A DNA stretch of 64,000 nucleotides, from positions 69,313 through 133,312 of the forward strand of contig JBBSPV010000005.1 of NCBI GenBank assembly GCA_038258425.1. Reading direction: 5' to 3'. This DNA is from DATLGB01 sp038258425. Lineage in GTDB: Bacteria; Actinomycetota; Thermoleophilia; Solirubrobacterales; Solirubrobacteraceae. Below the pieces are notes generated by a model. That model did not search any database. It was not told the origin of the DNA and was given only the letters and a program-made list of their open reading frames with translations. The position numbers and the translations under genes were made by a program. Numbering within the stretch: position 1 is the first letter of the stretch; every line of letters begins with the position of its first letter. Shown here piece after piece: positions 41,853-51,870 of this stretch.

Positions 41853-42526
41853 GCGCCGAGGAGACGAAGTTCCAAGAGGAGGCGGCCACGGGGGCTACGT
41901 CCCCCCGCCGCCCGGAGGGCGGCTCCCCCGGCCACGCAGCGCCGGGGGATGAGTCCTCCCCGGGCGCCGGCGGGGCGGACGTGCCGCCCGTGGACCCGGC
42001 GGCCGAGCCGCGGGTGCTCGACGAGGACGCCGAGCTGGCCGAGACCGAGGTCATCGACGCCGAGCCGGAGGCGCCCGCCGACCCCGTCGCCGACGCCGAG
42101 GCGCGCGCCGCGGAGTACCTCGCCCTCGCCCAGCGCAAGCAGGCGGAGTTCGAGAACTTCCGCAAGCGCATGCAGGCCCAGGTGGGGGCGGCGGAGGCGC
42201 GCGGCGTGGCGAAGGCCGCCAAGGCGCTGCTGGCCCCCCTGGACCACCTCGGCCTCGCGCTGGAGGCCGGCGGCGAGCACGACGTCGACGAGCAGTGGCT
42301 CAAGGCCGTCGCGTCCGTCCAGGACGAGCTGCGCGGCGCGCTGAGCCGCCTCGGCGTCGAGCACTTCGACCCGCACGGTGAGGCGTTCGACCCGACGCTG
42401 CACGAGGCGATGGCCACCCAGCCCGTCGAGGGCGCCGAGCCCGGCACCGTCGCGATCACCTACCAGCCCGGCTACCGCCTCGGGGACGCCGTCCTGCGGC
42501 CCGCCCGGGTCGTGGTCGCCCAGTAG
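41849..42526 (+). CDS. grpE: Nucleotide exchange factor GrpE
   Basis: This 225-residue protein has a long disordered acidic N-terminal region (about 1-75), a coiled-coil start RAAEYLALAQRKQAEFENFRKR and the beta domain with VEHFDPHGEAFDPTLHEAM and GTVAITYQPGYRLGDAVLRPARVVV. It releases ADP from DnaK. The ATG overlaps the dnaK stop (ATGA). The long N-terminal extension is typical of actinobacterial GrpE. Confidence 0.96.
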
Positions 42527-42535
42527 GAGCCGGCC

Positions 42536-43687
42536 GTGGCCCGCGGCGACTACTACAAGACGCTCGGCGTCGAGCGCAAGGCGTCCCCGGACGAGATCAA
42601 GAAGGCCTACCGCAAGCTCGCCCGCCGCTACCACCCGGACACCAACCCGGGGGACGCGTCGGCGGAGGAGCGCTTCAAGGAGGTCTCCGAGGCCTACGAC
42701 GTCCTCTCGGACGCCGAGAAGCGCAAGCAGTACGACCGCGGCGGCTCGCTGTTCGGCGCGGGCAGCCCGTTCGGAGGGAGCCCCGGCGGTGCGGGTGGCA
42801 ACGGAGGAGCGGCCGATGCCGGCTTCGGGGACATCCTGTCCGACCTCTTCGGCTCCGCCACGGGCGGCCGGCGCCGCTCCGGCACGCGCACCCGGCCGCA
42901 GGCCGAGCGCGGCCGCGACCTCGAGACGGAGATCTCCATCAGCTTCGCCCAGGCCGTCGCCGGCGCCCAGGTGCCGGTCGCGGTGGCGACCCAGTCCCCG
43001 TGCCCGACCTGCCGCGGCACGGGCGCCGAGCCGGGCACCTCGCCCATCGTCTGCCCGGTCTGCCAAGGTCGCGGCGTGGAGTCCCAGGGCCAGGGGCTGT
43101 TCTCGATCACCCGCCCGTGCGAGCGCTGCGGCGGCTCGGGCACCGTGATCGAGCAGCCCTGCCACACCTGCCACGGCGAGGGCCGCCAGCGCGAGCTCAA
43201 GCGCTACAAGGTCAACGTCCCGGCGGGCGTCAAGGACGGCTCGCGCATCCGCCTGGCCGGCAAGGGCGAGGCGGGGCTGCGCGGCGGCCCGTCCGGCGAC
43301 CTCTACGTCGTCACCCGCGTCACCCAGTCCCCGGTCTTCCGCCGCAAGGAGGACAACCTCGAGGTCGAGGTGCCGATCACCGTCGTCGAGGCGCTGCGCG
43401 GCGCCGACGTCGAGGTCCCGACGCTCGCGGGCACGAAGACCCTGCGGGTCAAGCCGGGCACCCACAGCGGGGCCGTCTCGCGCCTGCGCGGCGCGGGCCC
43501 GCCGAAGCTCGGCGGCGGCGGCAAGGGCGACATCCACTACCGCTTCGTCATCGACGTCCCGTCCGGGCTCACCCCGGAGCAGCGCGAGCTCGTCGACGAC
43601 CTCGCCCGCACGATGCCCGGCGACCCGCGCGAGGCGCTGCTGCGCAGCGCCGCCGAGACGGGCCCGGCGCCGACCCAGGCCGCGTGA
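42536..43687 (+). CDS. dnaJ: Co-chaperone DnaJ (type I)
   Basis: This 383-residue protein has the J domain with RYHPDTNPG (HPD), a Gly-rich linker (about 75-110), four zinc-finger repeats CPTCRGTG, CPVCQGRG, CERCGGSG and CHTCHGEG, and the C-terminal substrate domains. It stimulates DnaK ATPase and delivers substrates. GTG 42536 lies 9 bp after the grpE stop, and its stop overlaps the hspR ATG by one base. Confidence 0.97.
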   Translation: MARGDYYKTLGVERKASPDEIKKAYRKLARRYHPDTNPGDASAEERFKEVSEAYDVLSDAEKRKQYDRGGSLFGAGSPFGGSPGGAGGNGGAADAGFGDILSDLFGSATGGRRRSGTRTRPQAERGRDLETEISISFAQAVAGAQVPVAVATQSPCPTCRGTGAEPGTSPIVCPVCQGRGVESQGQGLFSITRPCERCGGSGTVIEQPCHTCHGEGRQRELKRYKVNVPAGVKDGSRIRLAGKGEAGLRGGPSGDLYVVTRVTQSPVFRRKEDNLEVEVPITVVEALRGADVEVPTLAGTKTLRVKPGTHSGAVSRLRGAGPPKLGGGGKGDIHYRFVIDVPSGLTPEQRELVDDLARTMPGDPREALLRSAAETGPAPTQAA

Positions 43688-44130
43688 TGGGCGTCCGGCG
43701 GCGGACGACCGTGACGGCCTCGGTGGACCGGGGCCGCGGCGTGTTCATGATCTCCGTCGCCGCGGAGCTGGCGGAGATGCACCCCCAGACGCTGCGCATG
43801 TACGAGCAGCGGGGCCTGATCGCCCCCAAGCGCTCGGCCAAGGGCACGCGGCTGTACTCGCAGGCCGACGTCGAGCTCCTGCGGCGCATCCAGGAGATGA
43901 CCGTCGAGCTCGGGATGAACCTCGCGGGCGTCGAGCGCGTGCTCGAGATGGAGGCGCAGATGGAGCGCATGGCGCAGCGCGTCGCGGCGCTCGAGCGCCG
44001 CAACGCTCGCCTGACCCAGGCGCTGGAGACCGAGCTCGAGGCGGTCCGGCGCTCCTACCGCGCCGAGATCGTCCGCTGGCAGCCGCCGGGCGGCTCCGAC
44101 GTCGTGCCCGTGCGCCGCCCGAAGGCCTAG
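43687..44130 (+). CDS. hspR: Heat-shock repressor HspR (MerR family)
   Basis: This 147-residue MerR-family protein has the HTH: ISVAAELAEMHPQTLRMYEQRGL, then IAPKRSAKGTRLYSQADVELL, and a long C-terminal coiled coil (MERMAQRVAALERRNARLTQAL). HspR represses heat-shock operons through HAIR operators with DnaK as co-repressor. Two matching inverted repeats lie upstream of dnaK and clpB in this window, so the regulon can be predicted. It is the fourth gene of the dnaK operon, overlapping the dnaJ stop by one base. Confidence 0.94.
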   Translation: MGVRRRTTVTASVDRGRGVFMISVAAELAEMHPQTLRMYEQRGLIAPKRSAKGTRLYSQADVELLRRIQEMTVELGMNLAGVERVLEMEAQMERMAQRVAALERRNARLTQALETELEAVRRSYRAEIVRWQPPGGSDVVPVRRPKA

Positions 44131-44151
44131 CGCGCCGGCGTTGCCGTGCGC

Positions 44152-44178
44152 TAATATCTTAGTCAGACCGACTCAGAT
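44152..44178 (+). promoter_or_regulatory. clpB promoter with HspR (HAIR-like) operator
   Basis: TAATAT (44152-44157) overlaps ATCTTAG (44156-44162), nine bases, CTCAGAT (44172-44178); the repeat is imperfect at one position. The inner AGT-N7-ACT matches the core of the known CTTGAGT-N7-ACTCAAG HAIR site. The layout is the same as at dnaK. Confidence 0.75.
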
Positions 44179-44195
44179 CTAGGACACACGCACCT

Positions 44196-46733
<2,538 letters not shown>

Positions 46734-46816
46734 GCCGGCGCGCTCGCCACGGGTCGGCGTACGCATCCGCGGCGGGGCGGGGGTGAGTCGCTCCTCCGGC
46801 GCGGGCGGGCCGACCC

Positions 46817-46865
46817 GGGCTGCAGTCGCCCAGCGGTCGTCCTGGCGACCACCGCGCGACTGACG
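46817..46865. repeat. 49-bp palindromic element, copy 2
   Basis: The same element as at 15393-15441 (42/49 identical, no gaps): outer arms CAGTCGC and GCGACTG are identical, inner arms GGTCG/CGACC are identical, and changes fall in the internal loop. It lies between convergent clpB and the gene ending at 46990. A longer-range repeat GGGTCGGC (46751-46758) and GCCGACCC (46809-46816) directly precedes it. Confidence 0.8.
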
Positions 46866-46989
46866 CTTTCCTGGCGCGAGCGGGCCCAGGGGCCCCCCCG
46901 GCGTCCTCCTCAGCGGCGGCCCCGCCCGGCACCGGCCGCCGTCCGCGCCGCCGGCCGCGTCCACGCGCCCCGCGCTGGAGTCGCTCGGC

Positions 46990-48264
46990 TCAGGCGGCGT
47001 TGACGAGCTCGAGCAGCCGCGGCCCGAAGCGCTGCCGCAGGGCGGCCGAGCCGCGCCACGCGTGCAGCCGGGGCTGGGCCGCGGGGAGCGCGGCGAAGCG
47101 CAGGTCGCGCTCGACGAGGGTGCCCGCGGCGGCCACCATGTCCGGGTCGAAGCGGGTGCCGGAGCGCGCCTCGAGCGCCAGCAGCGCCTCCACGTGCGAC
47201 AGCGTCGCAGTGTCGCGGGCGGTCAGGCCGGCCCAGGACTCTGCCACGGCGAGCACGCGGCTCAGCTCGGGGATCAGCGTCCCGCCGACCCCGGACGGCT
47301 GGCCGCCGCCCTCGAAGGCCTCGGCCGCGAACGCGGCGGTCTCCGCGATCTCGGACGCATCCGGGTCCGGATGGCCGACGGGCGTCGCGGCGGACGTGAG
47401 CCGGCTCCACGGATCGGGCCGGACCGCGCTGAGCGCGGCCGCTTCGGCGAGCACGTGCCGGTCGCGCTCGGGTAGGCAAAGCACGTCGGCGAGGGCGTCG
47501 GCGTAGCGGCGGGTCGCCTCGAGCCGGTCGAGGTCGGAGACCGGGCGGGCGCGGGCGAGCCGGGTCAGCGCGCTGGGCGGCACGAGCGTCGCCAGCGCGA
47601 AGCCGCCGAGGGCGGCGAAGCCGAGTGCCGGGATCAGCGCGGCGGTGACCACGCCGGTGAGCACCATGGCGACCACGGCGGGCAGCGCCCCGGCGAGCTC
47701 GCCAGGCATGGCGCGCGCGGGCGCTCCGAGCTGCAGCGGCGCGTAGATCGCCGGGCCGACCGCGAAGTTCGCGACGGCGAGCGCGAGGCCCGCCGCGGCG
47801 AGCAGCGGCAGGGCGGCTCCGTCGGTTCCGGGCGCGTGGGCGAGCGCGAGGACGGCGGCACCCGCGAGGGCCGCCCACGGGTAGGCGGCGAGGTTGGCGA
47901 GCGTGCCCGCGCGCAGCAGCCGCTCGTCCCGGCGCAGCGCCCAGACGGCAAGGTCGGGGACGGCCAGCACGAGGAAGGCGCCGACCGGTCCGGCGACGGC
48001 GAGCGCGAGGACGGCCGCGGCGAGAGTGGCGTTGAGCCGCACGCCGGAGGACAGCCACACCTCGGAGAGCTCGCAGACGACGGCGATGGCCACGAGGGCC
48101 GGCAGCAGCTCGGGCCGGTCCATCCCCCAGCTCATACCGGAGACGGCGAGCACCAGCAGCCCGGCGACCGCCAGGACGGCGTGCAGCACCAGTCCCGCGC
48201 GCTCAGGCGACAGCCGCTCGATCATTCGAGCGGGCAGGCGCGGTCGAACAGGTCGCGAGGGCAC
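46990..48264 (-). CDS. Membrane protein with degenerate HD-GYP domain
   Basis: This 424-residue protein has about eight hydrophobic helices in residues 22-230, then a cytoplasmic domain resembling HD-GYP. FEGGGQPSGVGGTLIPELSRVL (317 on) stands where active enzymes have WDGSGYPRGL followed by IP..ARVL, and ESWAGLTAR and SGTRFDPDMVAA match downstream signatures. The HD pair and the metal-binding His residues are missing, and GYP has become GQP, so it is unlikely to hydrolyse c-di-GMP. A sensor or binding role is inferred. GTG 48264 follows an AATACT box by 6 nt; ATG 48225 is an alternative. Confidence 0.75.
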   Translation of the reverse strand: MPSRPVRPRLPARMIERLSPERAGLVLHAVLAVAGLLVLAVSGMSWGMDRPELLPALVAIAVVCELSEVWLSSGVRLNATLAAAVLALAVAGPVGAFLVLAVPDLAVWALRRDERLLRAGTLANLAAYPWAALAGAAVLALAHAPGTDGAALPLLAAAGLALAVANFAVGPAIYAPLQLGAPARAMPGELAGALPAVVAMVLTGVVTAALIPALGFAALGGFALATLVPPSALTRLARARPVSDLDRLEATRRYADALADVLCLPERDRHVLAEAAALSAVRPDPWSRLTSAATPVGHPDPDASEIAETAAFAAEAFEGGGQPSGVGGTLIPELSRVLAVAESWAGLTARDTATLSHVEALLALEARSGTRFDPDMVAAAGTLVERDLRFAALPAAQPRLHAWRGSAALRQRFGPRLLELVNAA

Positions 48265-48347
48265 CGGCGCAGTATTGCAGTACGGGACATGGCTTCAAGG
48301 CGATTGGGGTCGTCGATACGTCAATCAGCGGCCCACGCAGGGAAGTC

Positions 48348-48368
48348 TCAGCACTTGAACTTGGACAT
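48348..48368 (-). CDS. Six-codon leader ORF (MSKFKC) with strong SD
   Basis: ATG 48368 is preceded at 6 nt by GAGGAGG (48375-48381), the strongest SD seen in the window, and followed by six sense codons and TGA. It lies in the leader between a 17-bp-spaced promoter and the degenerate HD-GYP membrane gene. The reading frame is too short to be a normal protein, so translation as a regulatory leader peptide is the likely role (inference). Confidence 0.45.
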   Translation of the reverse strand: MSKFKC

Positions 48369-48395
48369 GCGACACCTCCTCGCCCACGGGGGTAC

Positions 48396-48422
48396 GAGAG
48401 CACCTGGCTCTCGCCGACCAGG
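48396..48422 (-). promoter_or_regulatory. Competing hairpins in the leader RNA
   Basis: GAGAGC-5 nt-GCTCTC (48396-48412) can form a perfect 6-bp hairpin. The overlapping CCTGG/CCAGG pair (48403-48422) forms an alternative that uses the same bases. Mutually exclusive pairing just upstream of a leader ORF's SD suggests a switch. Confidence 0.4.
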
Positions 48423-48425
48423 GCG

Positions 48426-48454
48426 ACGGTAGATCACCCGTCCGGTCGCCTCAA
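48426..48454 (-). promoter_or_regulatory. Promoter TTGAGG-17-TACCGT for the leader
   Basis: On the minus strand TTGAGG (48449-48454) and TACCGT (48426-48431) are separated by 17 bp, a standard sigma-70-like spacing. The -35 overlaps the stop codon of the upstream MFS gene. Transcription would begin near 48419. Confidence 0.55.
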
Positions 48455-49668
48455 GGCTGCGAACCGATGTGCGAACCCTCCTGCACCGCCGTGGCGCGGC
48501 CGGCGGGGACCGCCACGGCGGCTCCGGCGGCCGCGAGCGCGACCGCGAGCAGCAGCCCGGCGCGGGTCCCGTGCGCGGCGATCAGCGCCCCGCCGAGCGC
48601 GGCACCCGCGGCCACGCCGCTGTTGTTGGCGGTGACGACCCAGCCGAACACGCGGGTGCCCTGGCCCGCCGGCGTGGCGGCGTCGACCACGGTGTAGAGC
48701 ACGATCCACAGCGGTCCGAGCGCCAGCCCGGGCAGGACGAGCAACAGGCCCAGCGCGGGGACGCTCGTGGCCAACAGCGAAGGGATGAGCGCCAGGGCGC
48801 ACAGGCCCGCCCACACCGGCAGCCGTCGGCGGGCCTCGCCCCGGCCGCCCCGGACGCCGTAGAGCAGGCCGCCGGCCACGCTGCCGGCCGACAGCGCGGC
48901 GGCGAGCAGGCCGGCCGCCGCGGGCGCGTCGCGGGCGGTGGCGAAGGCCGGCACGGTGACCTCGACGGCGCCGAGCGCGCCGGCGAGCCCGGCGAGCACG
49001 AGCAGCGTGAGCTGCAGCGGCCGGCGCGAGGACGCGCCCCCGTCCGCGTCCGGCTCGGTGTCCTCGACGGCGCCGAGCCCGCGGGCGAGCGGCGCGCCGG
49101 CGGTGGCCAGGCCGGCGACGAGCATGACAACGGCGGCGACGGCGATCGCGGCGCCGGGAGAGGCGAGGGCGACGGCGGCGCCGACGAGCACGGGCCCGGC
49201 CACCAGCGTGGCCTCGTCGAGCACGCTGTCGGCCGCGAACGCCGTGCGCAGCCGCGTGGGCTGTTGCCGGTACGTCGCGCTCCACACGGCACGGGCGAAC
49301 GGCCCCACGGGCGGCACGACGAGTCCCGCGAGCGCCGCCGCGGCGACGACGGGCGCCGCCGCGCTCGTCGCGGAGCCGACGAGCACGAGCGCGGCGAGGG
49401 CCGCCGCGAAGGCGGCGACGAAGCCGGCGAGCGCGCCCGGCCCGTGGCGGTCGACGAGCCGGCCCCGGACCGGGTGCAGCGCCGTGGCCACGCCCCAGCT
49501 GCCGGCCGCGAAGCCGGCCGCGGCGATCGAGCCCGTCGTCTGCTGGACGAAGAGCAGCAGCCCGAGCGGCAGCATGGCGAACGCGAGGCGGGCGCCGATG
49601 GAGGCGGTGAGGAAGCCGAGGGCGCGCCGGTCGCGCAGCAGCCAGGCGTAGCCCGCGGACGCGGCCAT
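48451..49668 (-). CDS. Major facilitator superfamily transporter
   Basis: This 405-residue protein has about twelve hydrophobic helices in two halves, with the loop RLVDRHGPG after helix 2 (the MFS loop motif), a central hydrophilic stretch EDTEPDADGGASSRRP, and a second-half ALSAGSVAGGLLYGVRGGRG. This pattern fits drug:H+ antiporter-type efflux carriers. The substrate is unknown. It is divergent from the GYD-purD operon. Confidence 0.88.
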   Translation of the reverse strand: MAASAGYAWLLRDRRALGFLTASIGARLAFAMLPLGLLLFVQQTTGSIAAAGFAAGSWGVATALHPVRGRLVDRHGPGALAGFVAAFAAALAALVLVGSATSAAAPVVAAAALAGLVVPPVGPFARAVWSATYRQQPTRLRTAFAADSVLDEATLVAGPVLVGAAVALASPGAAIAVAAVVMLVAGLATAGAPLARGLGAVEDTEPDADGGASSRRPLQLTLLVLAGLAGALGAVEVTVPAFATARDAPAAAGLLAAALSAGSVAGGLLYGVRGGRGEARRRLPVWAGLCALALIPSLLATSVPALGLLLVLPGLALGPLWIVLYTVVDAATPAGQGTRVFGWVVTANNSGVAAGAALGGALIAAHGTRAGLLLAVALAAAGAAVAVPAGRATAVQEGSHIGSQP

Positions 49669-49713
49669 GGACGCTGGCCTTACCCGGCGCTTCGCGCGGT
49701 CAGCCGCCTTCGG

Positions 49714-49737
49714 CGTGCGGGCACGCGTGACCGCACG
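49714..49737. promoter_or_regulatory. Inverted repeat between MFS and GYD-purD genes
   Basis: CGTGCGG (49714-49720), ten bases, CCGCACG (49731-49737) is a perfect 7-bp repeat with half-site centres 17 bp apart, placed between two divergent starts. It is a candidate operator for one or both transcripts. Confidence 0.4.
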
Positions 49738-49796
49738 GACACGGACGATCGGGTAGAGCTTCGGTGCTCAACGCTCGATCCCGGGAGGGGCCGCCG

Positions 49797-50078
49797 ATGC
49801 CGACCTACATCATGCTCGCGACGCTGTCGTCGGAGGGCGTGCAGACCGTCAGGAACAACCCGAGCCGCATCAAGGAGGTCAACGAGGAGGTCGAGCAGCT
49901 CGGTGCCAGCGTCAAGGCCCAGTGGGCGACGCTCGGCCAGTTCGACTTCATCTCCGTCGTCGAGGCGCCCGACGACCTGACCATGGCGCGCGTCTCGCTC
50001 GAGCTCGGCTCGCGGGGCACGGGCCGCTACGAGTCGCTCAGCGCGATCCCGATCGACGAGTACATCGCGTCGCTGTGA
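49797..50078 (+). CDS. GYD-domain protein
   Basis: This 93-residue protein matches the GYD family: MPTYIMLATLSSEGVQTVRNNP, LGASVKAQWATLGQFDFISVVEAPDD and ARVSLELGSRGTGRYESLSAIP. The fold is a ferredoxin-like small barrel of unknown function. GGGAGG lies about 8 nt before ATG 49797. Its stop overlaps the purD GTG (GTGA), so it is made together with PurD and may be linked to purine metabolism (inference). Confidence 0.85.
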   Translation: MPTYIMLATLSSEGVQTVRNNPSRIKEVNEEVEQLGASVKAQWATLGQFDFISVVEAPDDLTMARVSLELGSRGTGRYESLSAIPIDEYIASL

Positions 50079-51340
50079 GCGACGCGGGCGGTCCGCGCGT
50101 CCTCGTCGTCGGCGGGGGCGGGCGCGAGCACGCGCTCGTGCGGGCCCTGCGCCGCTCGCCCCAGCGCCCAGAGCTCTGGTGCGTGCCGGGCAACGCGGGC
50201 ACCGCGGCCGACGCCGGGACGCTCGACGCTCCCGACCCGGCCACGGACCCGGCCGGCTTCGCCGCGGCCGCCGCGGGGCACGGCCTCGACCTCGCGGTGG
50301 TCGGCCCGGAGGCGCCGCTCGTCGCCGGCCTCGTGGACGCCCTGGAGGACGCGGGCGTCCCGGCCTTCGGCCCGCGCCGGGAGGCGGCGCGCCTGGAGGG
50401 CTCCAAGGCCCACGCCAAGGAGCTCATGCTCGCCGCCGGCGTGCCCACCGCCGACGCCGTCCAGGTCACCGACGCCGACCTCGCCCTGGGCGGGATCACG
50501 GACTATCCCGTGGTGATCAAGGCCGACGGCCTGGCCGCGGGCAAGGGCGTCGTGATCGCCGCGGACGAGCTCGAGGCGGGCGAGGCACTCGAGGCCATGC
50601 TCGTGGAGCGCCGCTTCGGCTATGGGCCGGTGCTCGTCGAGGAGCACCTGGCCGGCCGGGAGGTCTCCCTGCTCGCCCTGTGCGACGGCGAGCACGCGGT
50701 GGCGCTGGCCCCGGCGCGCGACTACAAGCGCATCGGGGAAGGCGACACCGGGCCGAACACCGGTGGCATGGGCGCCTTCTCCCCGGTCCCCGACATCGGC
50801 GACGGGCTCGTCGAGGAGCTCGTCGGCGCCGTGCACCGACCCGTGCTGGAGGAGCTCGCCCGGCGCGGCACGCCCTTCCACGGCGTCCTCTACGCCGGCC
50901 TCATGCTCACCGATCACGGCCCGAAGGTGCTGGAGTTCAACGTCCGCTTCGGCGACCCGGAGACCCAGGTCGTGCTACCACGGCTGCGGTCGGACCTGCT
51001 CGAGCTGCTCACGCGGGCGCGTGAGCCGGGCGGGCTGGCCGGCGTGGCGCTCGAGTGGGACCCGCGCACGGCGGTGACGGTCGTGCTCGCCTCCGGGGGG
51101 TACCCGGAGCGCGCGTCCTGCGGCGACGTGATCCGCGGCCTGGACCGGGTGGGCGAGGAGGTCGAGATCGTCCATGCGGGCACGGCCGTCCGCGGCGCCG
51201 ACGTGGTCACGGCGGGCGGGCGCGTCCTCAACGTCACCGCCCTCGCAGCCGACGCGGAAGCCGCCCGGACCGCGGCGTATGCTGCCGCGGACATGGTCGA
51301 CTTCGACGGGCGCCAGCTCCGCAGGGACATCGCGCAGTGA
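50075..51340 (+). CDS. purD: Phosphoribosylamine-glycine ligase
   Basis: This 421-residue enzyme has VLVVGGGGREHALVRALRRS at the N-terminus, the ATP-grasp core with VVIKADGLAAGKGVVIA, GPNTGGMGAFSPVPD and VLEFNVRFGDPETQVVLPRL. It makes glycinamide ribonucleotide, step 2 of purine synthesis. GTG 50075 overlaps the GYD stop, and its own stop overlaps the purE GTG, so GYD-purD-purE are coupled. Confidence 0.96.
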   Translation: MSDAGGPRVLVVGGGGREHALVRALRRSPQRPELWCVPGNAGTAADAGTLDAPDPATDPAGFAAAAAGHGLDLAVVGPEAPLVAGLVDALEDAGVPAFGPRREAARLEGSKAHAKELMLAAGVPTADAVQVTDADLALGGITDYPVVIKADGLAAGKGVVIAADELEAGEALEAMLVERRFGYGPVLVEEHLAGREVSLLALCDGEHAVALAPARDYKRIGEGDTGPNTGGMGAFSPVPDIGDGLVEELVGAVHRPVLEELARRGTPFHGVLYAGLMLTDHGPKVLEFNVRFGDPETQVVLPRLRSDLLELLTRAREPGGLAGVALEWDPRTAVTVVLASGGYPERASCGDVIRGLDRVGEEVEIVHAGTAVRGADVVTAGGRVLNVTALAADAEAARTAAYAAADMVDFDGRQLRRDIAQ

Positions 51341-51813
51341 CCCAGGAACCCCAGCCGGCCCCGCCCACGCAGACGGAGGTCGAGACGGCGTTCGCCGGCA
51401 TCGAGGTCGACGCCCCGCGCGTCGGCATCATCATGGGCTCGAAGTCCGACATGGAGACCATGGAGAAGGCGGGATCGGTGCTCGAGGAGTACGGCATCCG
51501 CTACGAGGTCCGGGTCATGTCCGCGCACCGCGACCCGCAGCTCGTCGCCGAGTACTGCGCCAACGCCCGCATGCGCGGCCTGCGCGTGATCATCGCCGGC
51601 GCCGGGCTGTCGGCCGCCCTGCCGGGCGTCGCCGCGGCGCATACCGACCTGCCGGTCATCGGCGTGCCGCTCTCGGGCCGGATGAGCGCCGCGGGCGGGC
51701 TGGACGCGATCCTGTCCGTCGGGCAGATGCCGCCCGGCGTGCCGGTCGCCGCCGTCGGCCTGGACAACCCGCGCAACGCCGCGCACCTGGCCGCCCGCAT
51801 CCTGACCTGCTGA
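51337..51813 (+). CDS. purE: AIR carboxylase PurE (class uncertain)
   Basis: This 158-residue protein has IIMGSKSDMETMEKAGSVLEE and VRVMSAHRDPQLVAEY, the core PurE motifs. The usual class I GGAAHLPG signature is replaced by AGAGLSAALPG (residues 87-97), and QMPPGVPVAAVGLDNPRNAAHLAARIL follows, closer to archaeal/class II-like forms that take CO2 directly. No purK is found in the window, which fits. It carboxylates aminoimidazole ribonucleotide. The GTG overlaps the purD stop. Confidence 0.93.
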   Translation: MTQEPQPAPPTQTEVETAFAGIEVDAPRVGIIMGSKSDMETMEKAGSVLEEYGIRYEVRVMSAHRDPQLVAEYCANARMRGLRVIIAGAGLSAALPGVAAAHTDLPVIGVPLSGRMSAAGGLDAILSVGQMPPGVPVAAVGLDNPRNAAHLAARILTC

Positions 51814-51870
51814 CCCGATGAGGCTCAAGGTCCGCCCGCCGCGGGCCGATGCTTCCGAGGGACGTCCGCC

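Noticed and set aside
48345..48368. Selenocysteine reading of the TGA after MSKFKC
   Set aside because: The continued frame ends after eight residues with no redox motif and no SECIS-like structure was recognised.
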